DNA of 64,000 bases from Pelodera strongyloides (GCA_036852015.1 JAANDG010000006.1:62001-126000), one strand, 5' to 3'. Positions 49,041-62,300 are shown, counted from the stretch's first letter. The notes: generated from the sequence alone by a model not told the origin. Program-made: numbers and translations.

Positions 49041-50162
49041 AGATTAAACTCACTGCCAATATTCAATAAACCTCCACTAACACTTGCAAAAACAGGCGTC
49101 TCACACTATCTTATACTGAACCCCTAATATAAAGGAACATTACAAACAAGTTAAAAGGTTTTAAAAAAGCCTATCCCGAGCTACCTCTCCCCTATGCCCT
49201 GCCCATACCTCCCCTCAACCAATTATTCGCTGATTATATAAATAAACCTGAAGGTAGGCTAATGAGAACAATGAATATCTGTAGAAATTTGCCCGTTGAA
49301 GCGTCCATGCGTCAGTCCATGTCTTCTGCTGTGCCAAGTCCACCAAGTGATCTTGTTCACTGATGGTCCACATTGCACAAGTATCCCATCTCGATGTCCT
49401 GGTTCAAGACGGCGTTGGGGCGGTGACTGAAGGTGGACACCAACTCCTTGAAACACTCCTTCTTTCCTCACCAACATGTTGCAACCTAAACGTAAACATT
49501 TCACACAGGTTTCTATGGAAAGCCAGGAAATAATTTGTGAAAAAACTATACCTGATAAATGGCGTTCAAGAATCGTATCGTCTGCTGCATATCCAAGTGC
49601 CCGTGACCAAGTGCTCCTATTCTCTGACGATATAAGTTGCCCGACTGTCCCATCTCGGTATCGTGGTTCTAGACGGCGCAATGTGGTGCCTGAAGCGGGG
49701 ATGTGTGCAGCTCCTTGGAACATAGTCCTTCGTCGGCACCAACCAGCGGCTACCTAAACGTATAATTTTACATATAGATTTCCGAATAATACCAAGGAAA
49801 CATTCAATAAAAACCACTACCTGATCAATTTCGTTGAAGCATTACATCCTTTGATGGTTCCTATAAGTGGCCGTGTCCTCTGATCTTCTACGATGTTGTC
49901 CATGCGTTCGTCGATGTCGAGGTTCTGCCGGGGTTGTCGTGTTCCAGGCACTCGCTGGAAATGCTCGGGGGATCGGGAACGCGGCACTTCTTGGCAATGA
50001 TGAAAACGAAGCTGGCCTGAACTGATAATGATATTGTTCCCAATTTAGTCAAAAACGAAAAAAAAATCTTGCAAGGAACGTGTTAAGGAAAAGAAAAGAA
50101 AAAGCGAAATACTGTGACTAGACCATATGCAGAGGTAAGCTTAACATCACTCTCCCAGAGTA

Positions 50163-50320
50163 ACGGAGGTGATATCAAATCACCTCCCTGTCCGAGTGAT
50201 GCGCATCCCTACCAAAGCACATGATCTACTCAATGTATTTCGCTCCACTATGAACAGAGCGCCCAAAGGGCAGCGAGATAGCTCTCTCAGAGTAATTGAG
50301 GTGAACCAGTTCACCTCACT
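50163..50320. repeat. Two related hairpins within a short direct repeat
   Basis: GGAGGTGAT-ATCAA-ATCACCTCC at about 50165-50187 and GAGGTGAA-CCAG-TTCACCTC at about 50299-50318 sit in similar surroundings (CTCTC.CAGAGTAA before, CC..AGC..TGATG/AGCAATC after). The loop-closing pair changes from T-A to A-T while pairing is kept. Confidence 0.5.
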
Positions 50321-50528
50321 GGCCAGAGCAATCAGGAATACCCTTGGGTCAATCTGCTCACGGTAGTCATTAGCGCAACTAGTTACAAAACAAAGTGCAT
50401 TTTGCAACCATTTTAGGAACGTCCGTCAAAAAGTTCCAATTTAAAAAAACGTATGCCACCGTGTGTCCTCGGAAGACTCCTCCACCAGTGCGCTCATAGA
50501 GGGAGCGACATCATCGTAGATGTCGGTT

Positions 50529-51011
50529 TCATGAAGATGTTGAATTCCTTCTCGCAGTCTCCATTCCTACTTGTTGCTCACTATCGGAAGAAATGACGGA
50601 AGAAGAAGGTCCAAGACTGCATGGCCAAAGGTTGTCGGCAAACGGTTTAGCCTAAAGCAATTATATTTTGATATTTTTCTACAATCAACCACACCTTAAG
50701 GACCGCTGCGTAGATCATGCAAGTGATTTTCATAAAGAGAACAAAGTGTGCACAACAAAAACTTGTAGATCATTTTCACTTCCTCGCTTTTATCCGCAAT
50801 GAAACACAAAAAAATTCCAGAGGCTTACCTCAGTGTTGGGCCGACATAGATGATCTTCAAAACGAGGTCCATCGGGCTCCTGGGCGTTCGTGCTGGCAGG
50901 TGTCGATATATCGAACCCACAACTATGGTCCGTAGACGGACCAGCCGGGGGTACTGATGGTGAGCCCGCCTGATTGGACCCAGGACAAGTGCTTTTCCTG
51001 CTGCTGGCCAT
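50529..51011 (-). CDS. Possible small two-exon gene, unrecognised product
   Basis: Exon 51011-50829 (MASSRKSTCPGSNQAGSPSV...) ends in phase 0 at GTAAGC; exon 50651-50529 follows TTTAG and stops at TGA, giving 101 residues rich in Ser, Pro and Asn without signal peptide or domain. A TTTCAG acceptor lies about 45 bases before the ATG. It could instead be the 5' end of the repeated-exon locus below it, but the phase to the exon at 50016 does not match. Confidence 0.3.
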
Positions 51012-51742
51012 GCAGCAGAATACCGGCAGGAAACGGAGATCAGTGACTTCTGAAACATTTAGTATAAGCTCAAGGCCAAATCAGTCATTAGCACACAAAA
51101 AGTACAGCGCAAAGGTTTTGAAAGACGGTTTCACAAAGAAAAATCTAATTTGAAATGTAGTAGGAATTTCTCTACTGCAAAAAGGATAAAACATACCATC
51201 TTTATGCTTAGACCGATCCTCCTTTTGCTTTTGGTTAATAGACGGTAGTAGTGAGTAGTGACTGGCGGCAGCAAGAAGTTAGTAACGGGCGGAATTTTTA
51301 TGCAACCAGCCGTCCTTTTTATATCGCTGTTTGGCGCCAAAAAATTTTTCGAGAAAGAGAATTAAGCGCCCGAGGCATTGTGATCAACCGCAATACATCA
51401 TGATCACGTATTCCATTTGTTTAACGATCAAGGTACACACAAACACTGATCGGGATTTAATAAACTATAGAACGTCGAAAAATCTAATGCGGAAGAACCT
51501 AGTGAAAGGTCCAAGACGAAACGTTCACAATTAACATACATAAAAACAACATGAGGCTGGTGATTAATATCATTTTTTTTATTACTATTAAATTTTGCAT
51601 ATCTGTGTGGGGAAACATGGTACGAAGACTAATGTTTGGGGTAAAGATATTTCATCAGATGTCTACCCTAAAATATTCATATGGAAAAGTCATTAACCAT
51701 AAGACTTATTTTTAAAAGAGAGCAAAATCTCACAAAAACTTC

Positions 51743-51813
51743 TCCCCGGCCGGGAATTGAACCCGGGTCTCGCATGTGACAGACGCGGATACTCACCACT
51801 ATACTACCGAGGA
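51743..51813 (-). tRNA. tRNA-Asp (GTC)
   Basis: 71 bases on the minus strand from TCCTCGGTAGTATAGTGGTG to CCGGCCGGGGA. The acceptor stem TCCTCGG/CCGGGGA pairs (one G-U). The anticodon stem CGCGT/ATGCG encloses CTGTCAC, anticodon GTC. The B-box GGGTTCAATTCCC is intact. No intron and no encoded CCA, as usual in eukaryotes. A complete nuclear tRNA gene. Confidence 0.95.
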
Positions 51814-52019
51814 ACTGTAGTGCTGTTATGTTCCTCTTGCAAGACAGACCGGCAATTATCTCATGCTGGCGGTGAGATTTTAATAAAGACTCCGGCAGGA
51901 GTTATTTTAATAGAAAGGCTTCTGAAAGTAATCTATAACTAAATAAAAGGTGCTTACAAGAAGTGAAATCCGGTGGCACTAACTTCTACTTAGGGAGGGT
52001 TGGTTCTGATAGGGTGCAT

Positions 52020-54950
52020 TTCACTCGGAAGATTTTCCATTTTTCCATTGCCACATTTTCTTACTGTCTTTAATTTTCCACAGCCTTTCCTTTTTCACCT
52101 CCATAGTAATCTCACACAATCTGATTTTTGCCAGCTTTGTAGTAAACATAAGTGACCTGCAGCCATGCAGTAACCAGCTTCCAAGTGGATCTAGTGAATG
52201 AAACAAAAGTCAGAAGCTATTTCACTATGTACAACCCTTCTGAATAGAACCTTGCAAAAACACGATACTATTAGCTTGTTAGCGTTGGCAGCTAGCACAT
52301 CGCTCTGATTATCCTTGTCTACTCTACTCACACCATTCAATCGATGCAATTGCCTTCGTAAAAAGGGCGAATTCACACTGTTCCACTAGGCCGAGACCCA
52401 ATATCAACACTACAAACTACAATTACTTACGACCTAATCGTCTCACACGCGCAACAATTCATGCTATCTATCAAGGGAAATTTTAAATATTAGTTTCACG
52501 ACGATTTTGTCATTTAACATGTTCCCAGAAATAGCACGGCTCCAGAGTGTGTGTATGTGTACCTGCCCAGGTTCAGTTTTATGCATCCTTTTTGAGCAAT
52601 TCTAACTATGTTCTTTTTCTGCAATACAGAGCTTTGTCAACCATCGTGACAGCATACCAAAAGCTCGAGGCTTGACCTTAGTTTCGGTCAGAAACGATTT
52701 GCCCTTGAAATACAAATAATTTGAATTTATTATACCATTTCTTAAATGTTTGCAATGAGAGACGCACTTTCGTAACGGAATTGTATACGCTCCTGGTGTT
52801 TCTTTTGTCGTGTTCTTAGGCGTTACCCATATTTCTTATAATTAGGCTTTTTGGAACAAATGTTTTGGAGCTACTTCCATTTGTTTTGTATCTCCTACCT
52901 GTGGATGCTTCTCTTCCTGGCACGGAACACTTTAATTCTGATCTTCACGACGTTGAAAAGTGCTGAATCGTGTGTAATAACTTTATACACCTCACAAAGT
53001 TTATTCCATACGTTGGTCTACATTATCGCATATATCCAGTATCTGTTGGAGTGAAATTGGCATTTGTTGTGTTTTCGTTTTCGTTTCTCGCTGCTTCCAA
53101 CAATTGTGTGTGCTGTAAGATTCAGGCGGTTATTTACTTGCTCACCAAATTAATTGTGCATTCACTCTTGGAGCTCATTTCTTCTCGCACTGTATTGTAA
53201 GCTGCTCTGAAGCCATTGACTGGTTTCGTAACTTCTCGGTAGATTCTTGTAGCCTAGCTAAGGACGTCGTGAAAAGGATAATGGCGGAATTATTTCTTCC
53301 GCATATTTTACAGTGATTTGTTTCTATAAATCGTCAATTCGCTCGTTGTCCGATTGCTTAGCCATGTGATTCATAATTTTGCATTGCAATGGTTTCGTTT
53401 CCCAGTTGTGCTGCCACGTAAAGTGTCCCTTTCTTTTTTTATAATTGGGCTAGACCGCTGATATTGTCAATCGTGTCAAATTTGTGTCTTTATTTAATGA
53501 CACTTTCTTCTGTTCACTCGCAAGGGTTGTTGTGAAGTGTTCCATCTGCATTGTGTGCAAGATCAGTAATTCTTGATAGATCGGCCAGTGACTTCCTGTG
53601 TTTTATCTCATTTGATTATTGGAGAGGACTGTTTGCAACTTGTTTTTTTAGTCCTACTTTTTGTTAGTTGCAAAAATATGTGCTGGAGAATGAGCGTAAA
53701 TGGGTGGAATATATTTGTTTTGCTTACTGTAAGACACAGTGGTGCACATAAAAGCTTCTGCCAGTAGGTATTCCCAGAAAGAAGCTTCTGGTGGGGAAAA
53801 TTACTCCATAAAAAGCATTGACAAGATGTAAAACCCCCATGTAGTGTGCCCATTATTCTCGGAAAATGTGCTGTCAATAAATAGAATAAATAGTTTACTT
53901 GAAAAACTTCCATTTTAACATTTTCTTTTTGTCTTTAGTTTTCCACTGCCTTGTCTTTTTGTTTATCCACTATCTATCATCACCTCCACAGAATTCTCTC
54001 GCAATTTCCTTTTGATCTGCTCTGTTTAATTCGCAAATGATGTACAACCATGGAATGTGACTACATTCCAAGTGAATTCAGTTAAGGTGAATGCATGAAG
54101 AGACTTGACGCTTTTAGTTTTTTTGTTACTTCTCTGTTAACTCAGAGTGTTGTTGTCGGCTTGTTTGTTCCAACCAAGAAAAAAAATGTGCTTAGCACAG
54201 TTATTTCCGACGTTTCTTTCATGTATGAAGAACTTTCTCAGTTAATATTATAATGCTTTCTCAAGTTAACTTTCGTACCAAAACTCTATGATCTTAACTT
54301 GTCAGTGTTGGTAGCTACATCGGCGCTCTGATTATCTTTGTCTGCACTACTCACACACTATCTCTAATGACTTTTAGCTATGCCCATGCACCATTCAATC
54401 GATGCAATTGCCTTCGTACCAAGGTGAATTCGCACACTGTACCATTTACTGGAATTTTGCCAAGCCCAATTCCAACACTCTACAAACTACAATTACTCCT
54501 CACTCAACAAATGCATGATTTCTTCCCTTGAAAACTTTAAATAGGTTATGCCTTATTTAAGTTGCTGACCATTCCATTAGTTTTAATGACTCGTTTGATA
54601 ATTATTCTTACTTTAATGAAAGACCGTGCACCTACGTTTTTCCCAATGACAATCGCATACATTTTGACCAATAGAATCTCCTTTATTCTAATCCACGGTA
54701 TAGGTGTGCTAAGGCGCTCCTGTCAAATACTCTCCATTTTATATATTGTAATTTTATGCCTATGCTTTCCTGAAGAGTGTATGCGTGGTAATAATTTCGT
54801 TAAGGTTCTGCTTATATGTATGTGTTATTATTTTCAATGTTTCATTTACATCTTCTTCTTTTCAGTCTTTGCGAATGTAAACATCTTCACTTCCAACATC
54901 GCGTATTCTGATCAGCTGTACTCAAACACAATTCGGTAATGCTGCGCTAC
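52020..54950. repeat. Diverged repeat family of about 2 kb, two copies (one partial)
   Basis: The block at about 52021-52500 recurs about 1.9-2.1 kb further on (about 53905-54550). Shared strings include CATTCAATCGATGCAATTGC (52335, 54394) and CTACAAACTACAATTACT. The sequence from about 52595 to 54950 has a further diverged copy at about 60785-62300. No open frame is conserved among the copies. Confidence 0.65.
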
Positions 54951-54980
54951 ATTTCTCCGGCACGCTTGCCACTCTGGATG

Positions 54981-57762
54981 CTCTGAACCTCGGACGCGCA
55001 GCGCAGCAATGTATTTGCGCGGACGCCGAATTGCAGGAGCGCGTCCGCGCAAAAATGTTGCTGCACTGCGCGCAAACGGACCACGTGCATGCACGATGCC
55101 TGCCCCTCGCACCTTTTTCGCTCTTTTGCGCCCTATTAAAACCATATAAAACCAAATAAAAAACCACAAAAAAAAGGAATAAATGTTTATTTGCGTAAAT
55201 AAAGTCTTAACTGACAATATAATAACAATCAAAACATAAATATAGTAACCAAACAAACTTATATTCAATGAGGAGCGTATGGTAACAACTAGCAATTATG
55301 TAGGAGCCTTAATTGTGCCGGCTGGTGCTAGCAATAAATAAATAAAACAATATGTTACGACATATATAAATAACACCTAAGTAACATATCAAAAAGTGCG
55401 TAGCTGCAAGATAAATAAGCTCTAACCATAGAACGATAGAAAATATAAAATGCAGAGATTACAAGGAGTTCGTACAGGGTAACTAGCGCGTTACTAAAGG
55501 AAAATAAGGCATCTAATATTACTCATATCAAACATGACCAATAAAAGGCATTAAGTTCCAATGATTGCCAGTAGTCAATGGGGCAATATAAATCCTCTTC
55601 CTACTTGTGCAACTCAGATCAGAGTATACAACTCTAGAAAATAGATTCGATGTATAAATGTAGGAAGTAAAATAACAAACCAGTAATGTTACTATTACTA
55701 GGATGAGACTAGCATTCCACTAATGTATGGATTAACAGGGAAGATGTCGTAGCAGACCAATCTGATAAGAACTGTAATAACCAGCAATCTGGTAATAAGC
55801 TCCGGATGCACATTATACTGATGCTATTTAATAAATGAGTATGAGTCTAGCAAATAAAAATTAGTGCTAAATTCACAATTCATAGGACGAAATAGTCAAA
55901 TGATTTTGATGTAGCGGGGACAAGTCAAGTGGCTCGAGTTTAATAAAATCGCTAATAAAACAATGTAATTTTTAATCACCAAGCGCTCACAACAAGTCAG
56001 GAGTGACAAGGTTTGTTGAGCAGCTCGGAAACCTCCATTATTGCTCCTCGAACGGACTCCAACCGCATCCCAGTGAGAGATTACAACGCCCATTCCCCAT
56101 TCAGGATTCAGGAGTTTTATTCCAGTTTCACAGCCATCCACGGTCAAAAACTTCGCAACTAATCCTGAAAATAGAAACACTACTTAATTACACAAAATTA
56201 CACAACTTACTTACTGCTTCTCTTATTTATTGGCATCCAGTAGAGTATCTAGTGACTCTCAGTTATTACATAAGCTAAGGTCTACATAATCTCATAAGCT
56301 ACTACAAACGCTACATACAAATACATTTAAATACTATTATAATAGGGCTTATTACCTGATGGATGTAGATTGCACTCGTCTCCAACAAAGGGATTTTGCG
56401 ACCTAAATTGAATACATTATCGCTCAACATAATGGCTTTTAACGGAAATATTTTGCACAAATTCGACTCGGCTTAAGTTGTACGCAAAAGCAATTTATGA
56501 ATTTAGATACCTAATAACAACATACAGCAGGATATACCATACCTAATAAAACCATTTCATTGATCCATTCGAGCAGGTATTCTGGAAGCCCAATTCTTGG
56601 GCAGCACCTGCAGCGATTTTTGAAGCCACAATTCAACCTAAAATTCTGAGAATGCAAAAGCCTGAAGACATATTCACCATTTTATCCCCCCGAGGAACTG
56701 ATCTGACCATCTGACTGCTCACTGGGGAGATAGAAAATAGCATTCTAAAGCGAGAGTAACAAGACAAAAGACAGTATTTCCCTATCAGGGAATCATTTTC
56801 CCTATCGGTGAATATAACCCTTGCAGCTGGCATAAAGAAACACATAACGATGGGGAAACGCTTGAACTAACATCTATTTGAATACATCCAGAAGACTGTA
56901 CTGCCTGAAAACTACATAAGTAAAAAGGGCGACAAGCTACAGAAAAAACGCTACCTGGACGTCAGAAGTTGTGCAATCGCCTAAAGAATGGGGGACCTGT
57001 GATGTCCATTGAAACCTGGAACATTTGTGGCTGCAGAAATAAATAAAAAATAAGCAGTGATACGACAGGGCTTATGGCGTCTCATATCCAAACAAAAAGG
57101 ACAAAACCGGCACTCGCTTGCTAAAAACCGTCACACCTTACATTTTAGAGCTTCTTATGCACCAAGTAGTAACATTTGCTTATTAAATAATTACACTATT
57201 ACACATTGCAACACTTGATTTTATATGCCTTTATATTGAACAAACTATAATACATACTTACTTGAAAATGCACTGTGGTGCATTCGAAATGCTGATCGAG
57301 GAACAGTCCGTCGATAATGAGAAGACATCTACTTACAATTTTTTGTACAACACAAAAAGTGGTAATGAGCGCATTCGGGCAATATTCGTCACCATAAGCT
57401 GGAACAATTGACTGTAACTTTAACGACACACTAACATCAAAGTCAAACATAAGAAGTAAACAATAACAACATCTCAGAGTAACAAAATATACTCCAAAAA
57501 ATTAGTTCGAAAAAAAAATGTGTGCACCCTCTGTGCACTTTTGCACTCTCTCTCCGCACTTTTGCGGCAAATACAGTATGCTGGGTACGGTACTCCACGC
57601 ACGAAATAGAACCCCGAATTTACCGCGCACCTACCCGCGTACTTTGCAAACTGCGCGGAACGCGCCAAAGTACGCGCGCGTTCACAAAAGCGCGGTTAGC
57701 TACGCGTGCACTCCAATTTGCGCGGCTAGCTACGCGCGCGTCTGCGCGTCCGAGAACGTAGT
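54981..57762. mobile_element. 2.8-kb repeat, copy A, with GC-rich ends
   Basis: 2,782 bases, nearly identical to copy B. It begins CTCTGAACCTCGGACGCGCA and ends CGCGTCCGAGAACGTAGT. CTCGGACGCGCAG near the left end is the exact complement of CTGCGCGTCCGAG near the right end (13 bp). A 12-bp hairpin TTGCGCGGACGC/GCGTCCGCGCAA is just inside the left end. The interior is AT-rich with short minus-strand frames bordered by plausible splice sites (for example 57450-57262 ending VHFQ before GTAAGT), but no recognisable transposase. Probably a transposon; class unknown. Confidence 0.6.
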
Positions 57763-57889
57763 GTAAAGGACAAGACTTCAGACTGTTTGAAAGGATCTCC
57801 ATTTTCTGGTCGTTCCTTATGACCATTGATAATGACTTTTCATGAATCATTGTTGTGTTTCCATCTTCGACTTACAATCTGCTACCTTA

Positions 57890-60676
57890 CTCTGAACCTC
57901 GGACGCGCAGCGCAGCAATGTAGTTGCGCGGACGCCGAATTGCAGGAGCGCGTCCGCGCAAAAATGTTGCTGCACTGCGCGCAAACGGACCACGTGCATG
58001 CACAATGCCTGCCCCTCGCACCTTTTTCGCTCTTTTGCGCCCTATTAAAACCATGTAAAACCAAATAAAAAACCACAAAAAAAGGAATAAATGTTTATTT
58101 GCGTAAATAAAGTCTTAACTGACAATATAATAACAATCAAAACATAAATATAGTAACCAAACAAACTTATATTCAATGAGGAGCGTATGGTAACAACTAG
58201 CAATTATGTAGGAGCCTTAATTGTGCCGGCTGGTGCTAGCAATAAATAAATAAAACAATATGTTACGACATATATAAATAACACCTAAGTAACATAGCAA
58301 AAAGTGCGTAGCTGCAAGATAAATAAACTCTAACCATAGAACGATAGAAAATATAAAATGCAGAGATTACAAGGAGTTCGTACAGGGTAACTAGCGCGTT
58401 ACTAAAGGAAAATAAGGCATCTAATATTACTCATATCAAACATGACCAATAAAAGGCATTAAGTTCCAATGATTGCCAGTAGTCAATGGGGCAATATAAA
58501 TCCTCTTCCTACTTGTGCAACTCAGATCAGAGTATACAACTATAGAAAATAGATTCGATGTATAAATGTAGGAAGTAAAATAACAAACCAGTAATATTAC
58601 TATTACTAGGATGAGACTAGCATTCCACTAATGTATGGATTAACAGGGAAGATGTCGTAGCAGACCAATCTGATAAGAACTGTAATAACCAGCAATCTGC
58701 TAAAAAGCTCCGGATGCACATTATACTGATGCTATTTAATAAATGAGTATGAGTCTAGCAAATAAAAATTAGTGCTAAATTAACAATTCATAGGACGAAA
58801 TAGTCAAATGATTTTGATGTAGCGGGGACAAGTGAAGTGGCTCGAGTTTAATAAAATCGCTAATAAAACAATGCAATTTTTAATCACCAAGCGCTCACAA
58901 CAAGTCAGGAGTGACAAGGTTTGTTGAGCAGCTCGGAAACCTCCATTATTGCTCCTCGAACGGACTCCAACCGCATCCCAGTGAGAGATTACAACGCCCA
59001 TTCCCCATTCAGGATTCAGGAGTTTTATTCCAGTTTCACAGCCATCCACGGTCAAAAACTTCGCAACCAATCCTGAAAATAGAAACACTACTACTTAATT
59101 ACACAAAATTACACAACTTAATTACTGCTTCTCTTATTTATTGGCATCCAGTAGAGTATCTAGTGACTCTCAGTTATTACATAAGCTAAGGTCTACATAA
59201 TCTCATAAGCTACTACAAACGCTACATACAAATACATTTAAATACTATTATAATAGGGCTTATTACCTGATGGATGTAGATTGCACTCGTCTCCAACAAA
59301 GGGATTTTGCGACCTAAATTGAATACATTATCGATTATCGCTCAACATAATGGCTTTTAACGGAAATATTTTGCACAAATTCGACTCGGCTTAAGTTGTA
59401 CGCAAAAGCAATTTATGAATTTAGATACCTAATAACAACATACAGCAGGATATACCATACCTAATAAAACCATTTCATTGATCCATCCGAGCAGGTATTC
59501 TGGAAACCCAATTCTTGGGCAGCACCTGCAGCGATTTTTGAAGCCACAATTCAACCTAAAATTCTGAGAATGCAAAAGTGCCTGAAGACATATTCACCAT
59601 TTTATCCCCCCGAGGAACTGATCTGACCATCTGACTGCTCACTGGGGAGATAGAAAATAGCATTCTAAAGCGAGAGTAACAAGACAAAAGACAGTATTTC
59701 CCAATCAGGGAATCATTTTCCCTATCGGTGAATATAACCCTTGCAGCTGGCATAAAGAAACACATAACGATGGGGAAACGCTTGAATAAACATCTATTTG
59801 AATACATCCAGAAGACTGTACTGCCTGAAAACTACATAAGTAAAAAGGGCGACATGCAACAGAAAAAACGCTACCTGGACGTCAGAAGTTGTGCAATCGC
59901 CTAAAGAATGGGGGAACCTGTGATGTCCATTGAAACCTGGAACATTTGTGGCTGCAGAAATAAATAAAAAATAAGCAGTGATACGACAGGGCTTATGGCG
60001 TCTCATATCCAAACAAAAAGGACAAAACCGGCACTCGCTTGCTAAAAACCGTCACACCTTACATTTTAGAGCTTCCTATGCACCAAGTAGTAACATTTGC
60101 TTATTAAATAATTACACATTGCAACACTTGATTTTATATGCCTTTATATTGAACAAACTATAATACATACTTACTTGAAAATGCACTGTGGTGCATTCGA
60201 AATGCCGATCGAGGAACCAGTCCGTCGATAATGAGAAGACATCTACTTACAATTTTTTGTACAACACAAAAAGTGGTTATGAGCGCATTCGGGCAATATT
60301 CGTCACCATAAGCTGGAACAATTGACTGTAACTTTAACGACACACTAACATCAAAGTCAAACATAAGAAGTAAACAATAACAACATCTCAGAGTAACAAA
60401 ATATACTCCAAAAAATTAGTTCGAAAAAAAAATGTGTGCACCCTCTGTGCACTTTTGCACTCTCTGTCCGCACTTTTGCGGCAAATACAGTATGCTGGGT
60501 ACGGTACTCCACGCACGAAATAGAACCCCGAATTTACCGCGCACCTACCCGCGTACTTTGCAAACTGCGCGGAACGCGCCAAAGTACGCGCGCGTTCACA
60601 AAAGCGCGGCTAGCTACGCGTGCACTCCAATTTGCGCGGCTAGCTACGCGCGCGTCTGCGCGTCCGAGAACGTAGT
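57890..60676. mobile_element. 2.8-kb repeat, copy B
   Basis: 2,787 bases in the same orientation as copy A, 127 bp after it. Differences are scattered substitutions and small indels, for example an extra C at about 60217, an extra A at about 59914 and an added CGATTAT-type insertion at about 59332. Some shift the short frames shared with copy A. Both copies have exactly the same outer ends, but the bases beyond differ. Confidence 0.6.
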
Positions 60677-60784
60677 ATGGTTAGAATATGCGACGCGACC
60701 GAATCAATTTATGACAATAACTTGGTCTAAGTTTTTTATTAAGAAATAAAAACTCTTCTCTGAAACGTGTGATATCCGTCTAGG

Positions 60785-62300
60785 TTTCTTTTTTTCTAGC
60801 AATTCTATCAAAATTGAGGTTCTTTTTTTTGCTATGCAAAACTTTGCCAACCGTATTACAGCATGCCAAAAGCTAGAGGCTGGATATTCCGTTCTGGCTG
60901 GAACCGAGTTGCTCTTCAAACCCACATAATAAGCTTAAAATTCCTTACTCATCTTAGGCTTGCAATAAGGAGTATAATTCTGTTGAAAGGGTTTCTTACG
61001 CTCCTGGCGCTTCTTTTGCCGTGGTTAAGTTCTAAGTAAGGTGTATCATATTGTTTGTAATCTGTCTTTTTCTCAACAATGTTTTTGGAGCGCTTAACTT
61101 GCGTCCTCATAGGTACTTCAATTTCTTCTGTATCTCCTGACTGTGTCTGTTGCTCTTCCTGATATGGAACTTTTAAGGTCATCTTCTTTATGACATCGGA
61201 AAACGCTGACTCGTGTCGCAATACCCAATGTTCATCCCATGTACGCGGTTCTCCATTACATGTAAGAATTCATATCTCCCAGGATCTGTTAGAATGCACT
61301 GAAATCTGCATTTCAAGTGCTTGTGTTTTTATTTCTCGCCAATTGTACTCCACTACTGAAGTCTGGTTCATTCTCGCTCTGTATTATAATCTGTTCAGCA
61401 GCATTGAAGTCAGTCTACATAGTACTACTGATTTCGATACCTTTTTGTACATATATTTCTTGTCGGCTGGCTATGTGGAAAAAGGCGTTGTTTAGATTAA
61501 TTCTGTGGTTAGATCGGCAGAGTTTGTTCGTGTTCACCAATTCTTTGCAGCATTCTATCTCTTCTTGGTTATTCATTACAAAGTCTTTGGCTTCGGGACC
61601 TGCTTCTTTGTTAGTCTATCTACCGTTCAGAACCCAATTTTAGTGCTTTTGATTACTAGTTGTGCTGTCTTTTCTAAATCCATGTTGTGTACAAAGTCGC
61701 GGACACGGTCAATCGTGACAAGCATTTGTCTTTCCCAAATGCCGTCTCTGTTCTCTCTGCAGTGTTTCATCTGAATAGCAAAAGTTGTATATAATATCTG
61801 TAATTCTTTTCCTTATGGCCGCTCTTGTACCATTCTTATTGTTAGTTATTTTTTGTATGTTCGTGTTATTTGGTAGGTTTTGATTATCTTTGACTGCACT
61901 ACTCACGTACTATCTAAGTCTCGCTAGATATGACAATAGCGCACCATTCAATCGATGCAATTGCCATCGTACCAAGTAGGATCCGTCCTCTGCACCATTT
62001 ACTGGAATTTTGCCAAGCCGATATCAAAACTACAAACTACAATTACTCCTTATTCATCAATTGCATGAAAAATTTCCTTTGAAATCTGAAATCTTTTATG
62101 CGTTGTTGAAGTTTCTATCATTTCAGTATGTCCAACGGCCTGTTTTGTATTTACCATGCTTCTTATCTATTTTATTATTTCAATAACTTATTCGCTAATT
62201 AATAAATGTAAACCACCCACCTACGCTTTTCCTAATACCAACCGTATGCATTTATTTATGCTGTATTCTAAAAGGAAGTAGAGTATTTTCATAGGTGCGT
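60785..62300. repeat. Third, diverged copy of the roughly 2-kb repeat family
   Basis: This resembles about 52600-54700: GCATGCCAAAAGCTAGAGGC matches GCATACCAAAAGCTCGAGGC at 52652, and the CATTCAATCGATGCAATTGC block recurs at 61946. A minus-strand frame at 61221-60949 (Lys/Glu-rich, about 90 codons) is not conserved in the other copy. The 2.8-kb pair separates this copy from the others. Confidence 0.55.

Larger units (their letters stand above)
47590..50016 (-). pseudogene. Decayed array of repeated exon-intron units
   Basis: Three homologous introns of 66-67 bases (49820-49754, 49551-49486, 47914-47848) share donor GTA and acceptor ACGTTTAG. Their flanking exons are homologous too: upstream exons end TTGATCAG or TTTATCAG, and downstream ones carry the AACCTCGAC/AACCAGGACATCGAGATGG block and, in two, ACTTGGTGGAC.TGG. 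Only the topmost exon (50016-49821) is open in one frame (QEVPRSRSPEHFQRVPGTRQ, NLDIDERMDNIVEDQRTRPL). The others have stops or shifts in the matching frame, and two downstream exons end CTACAG without a GT donor. I do not recognise the protein. The pattern suggests tandem duplication followed by decay, or non-coding repeats that mimic exons. Confidence 0.4.

Noticed and set aside
54562..54939. Hydrophobic plus-strand frame of 125 codons that looks like a membrane protein
   Set aside because: It lies in the diverged repeat family; the corresponding part of the copy near 62.1-62.4 kb is not open in that frame, and AT-rich DNA readily gives Ile/Leu/Phe-rich frames.
55896..56180. 94-codon frame conserved in both 2.8-kb copies (again at 58804-59088)
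   Set aside because: Conservation only reflects the near identity of the two copies; no domain is recognisable and neighbouring frames carry indels.
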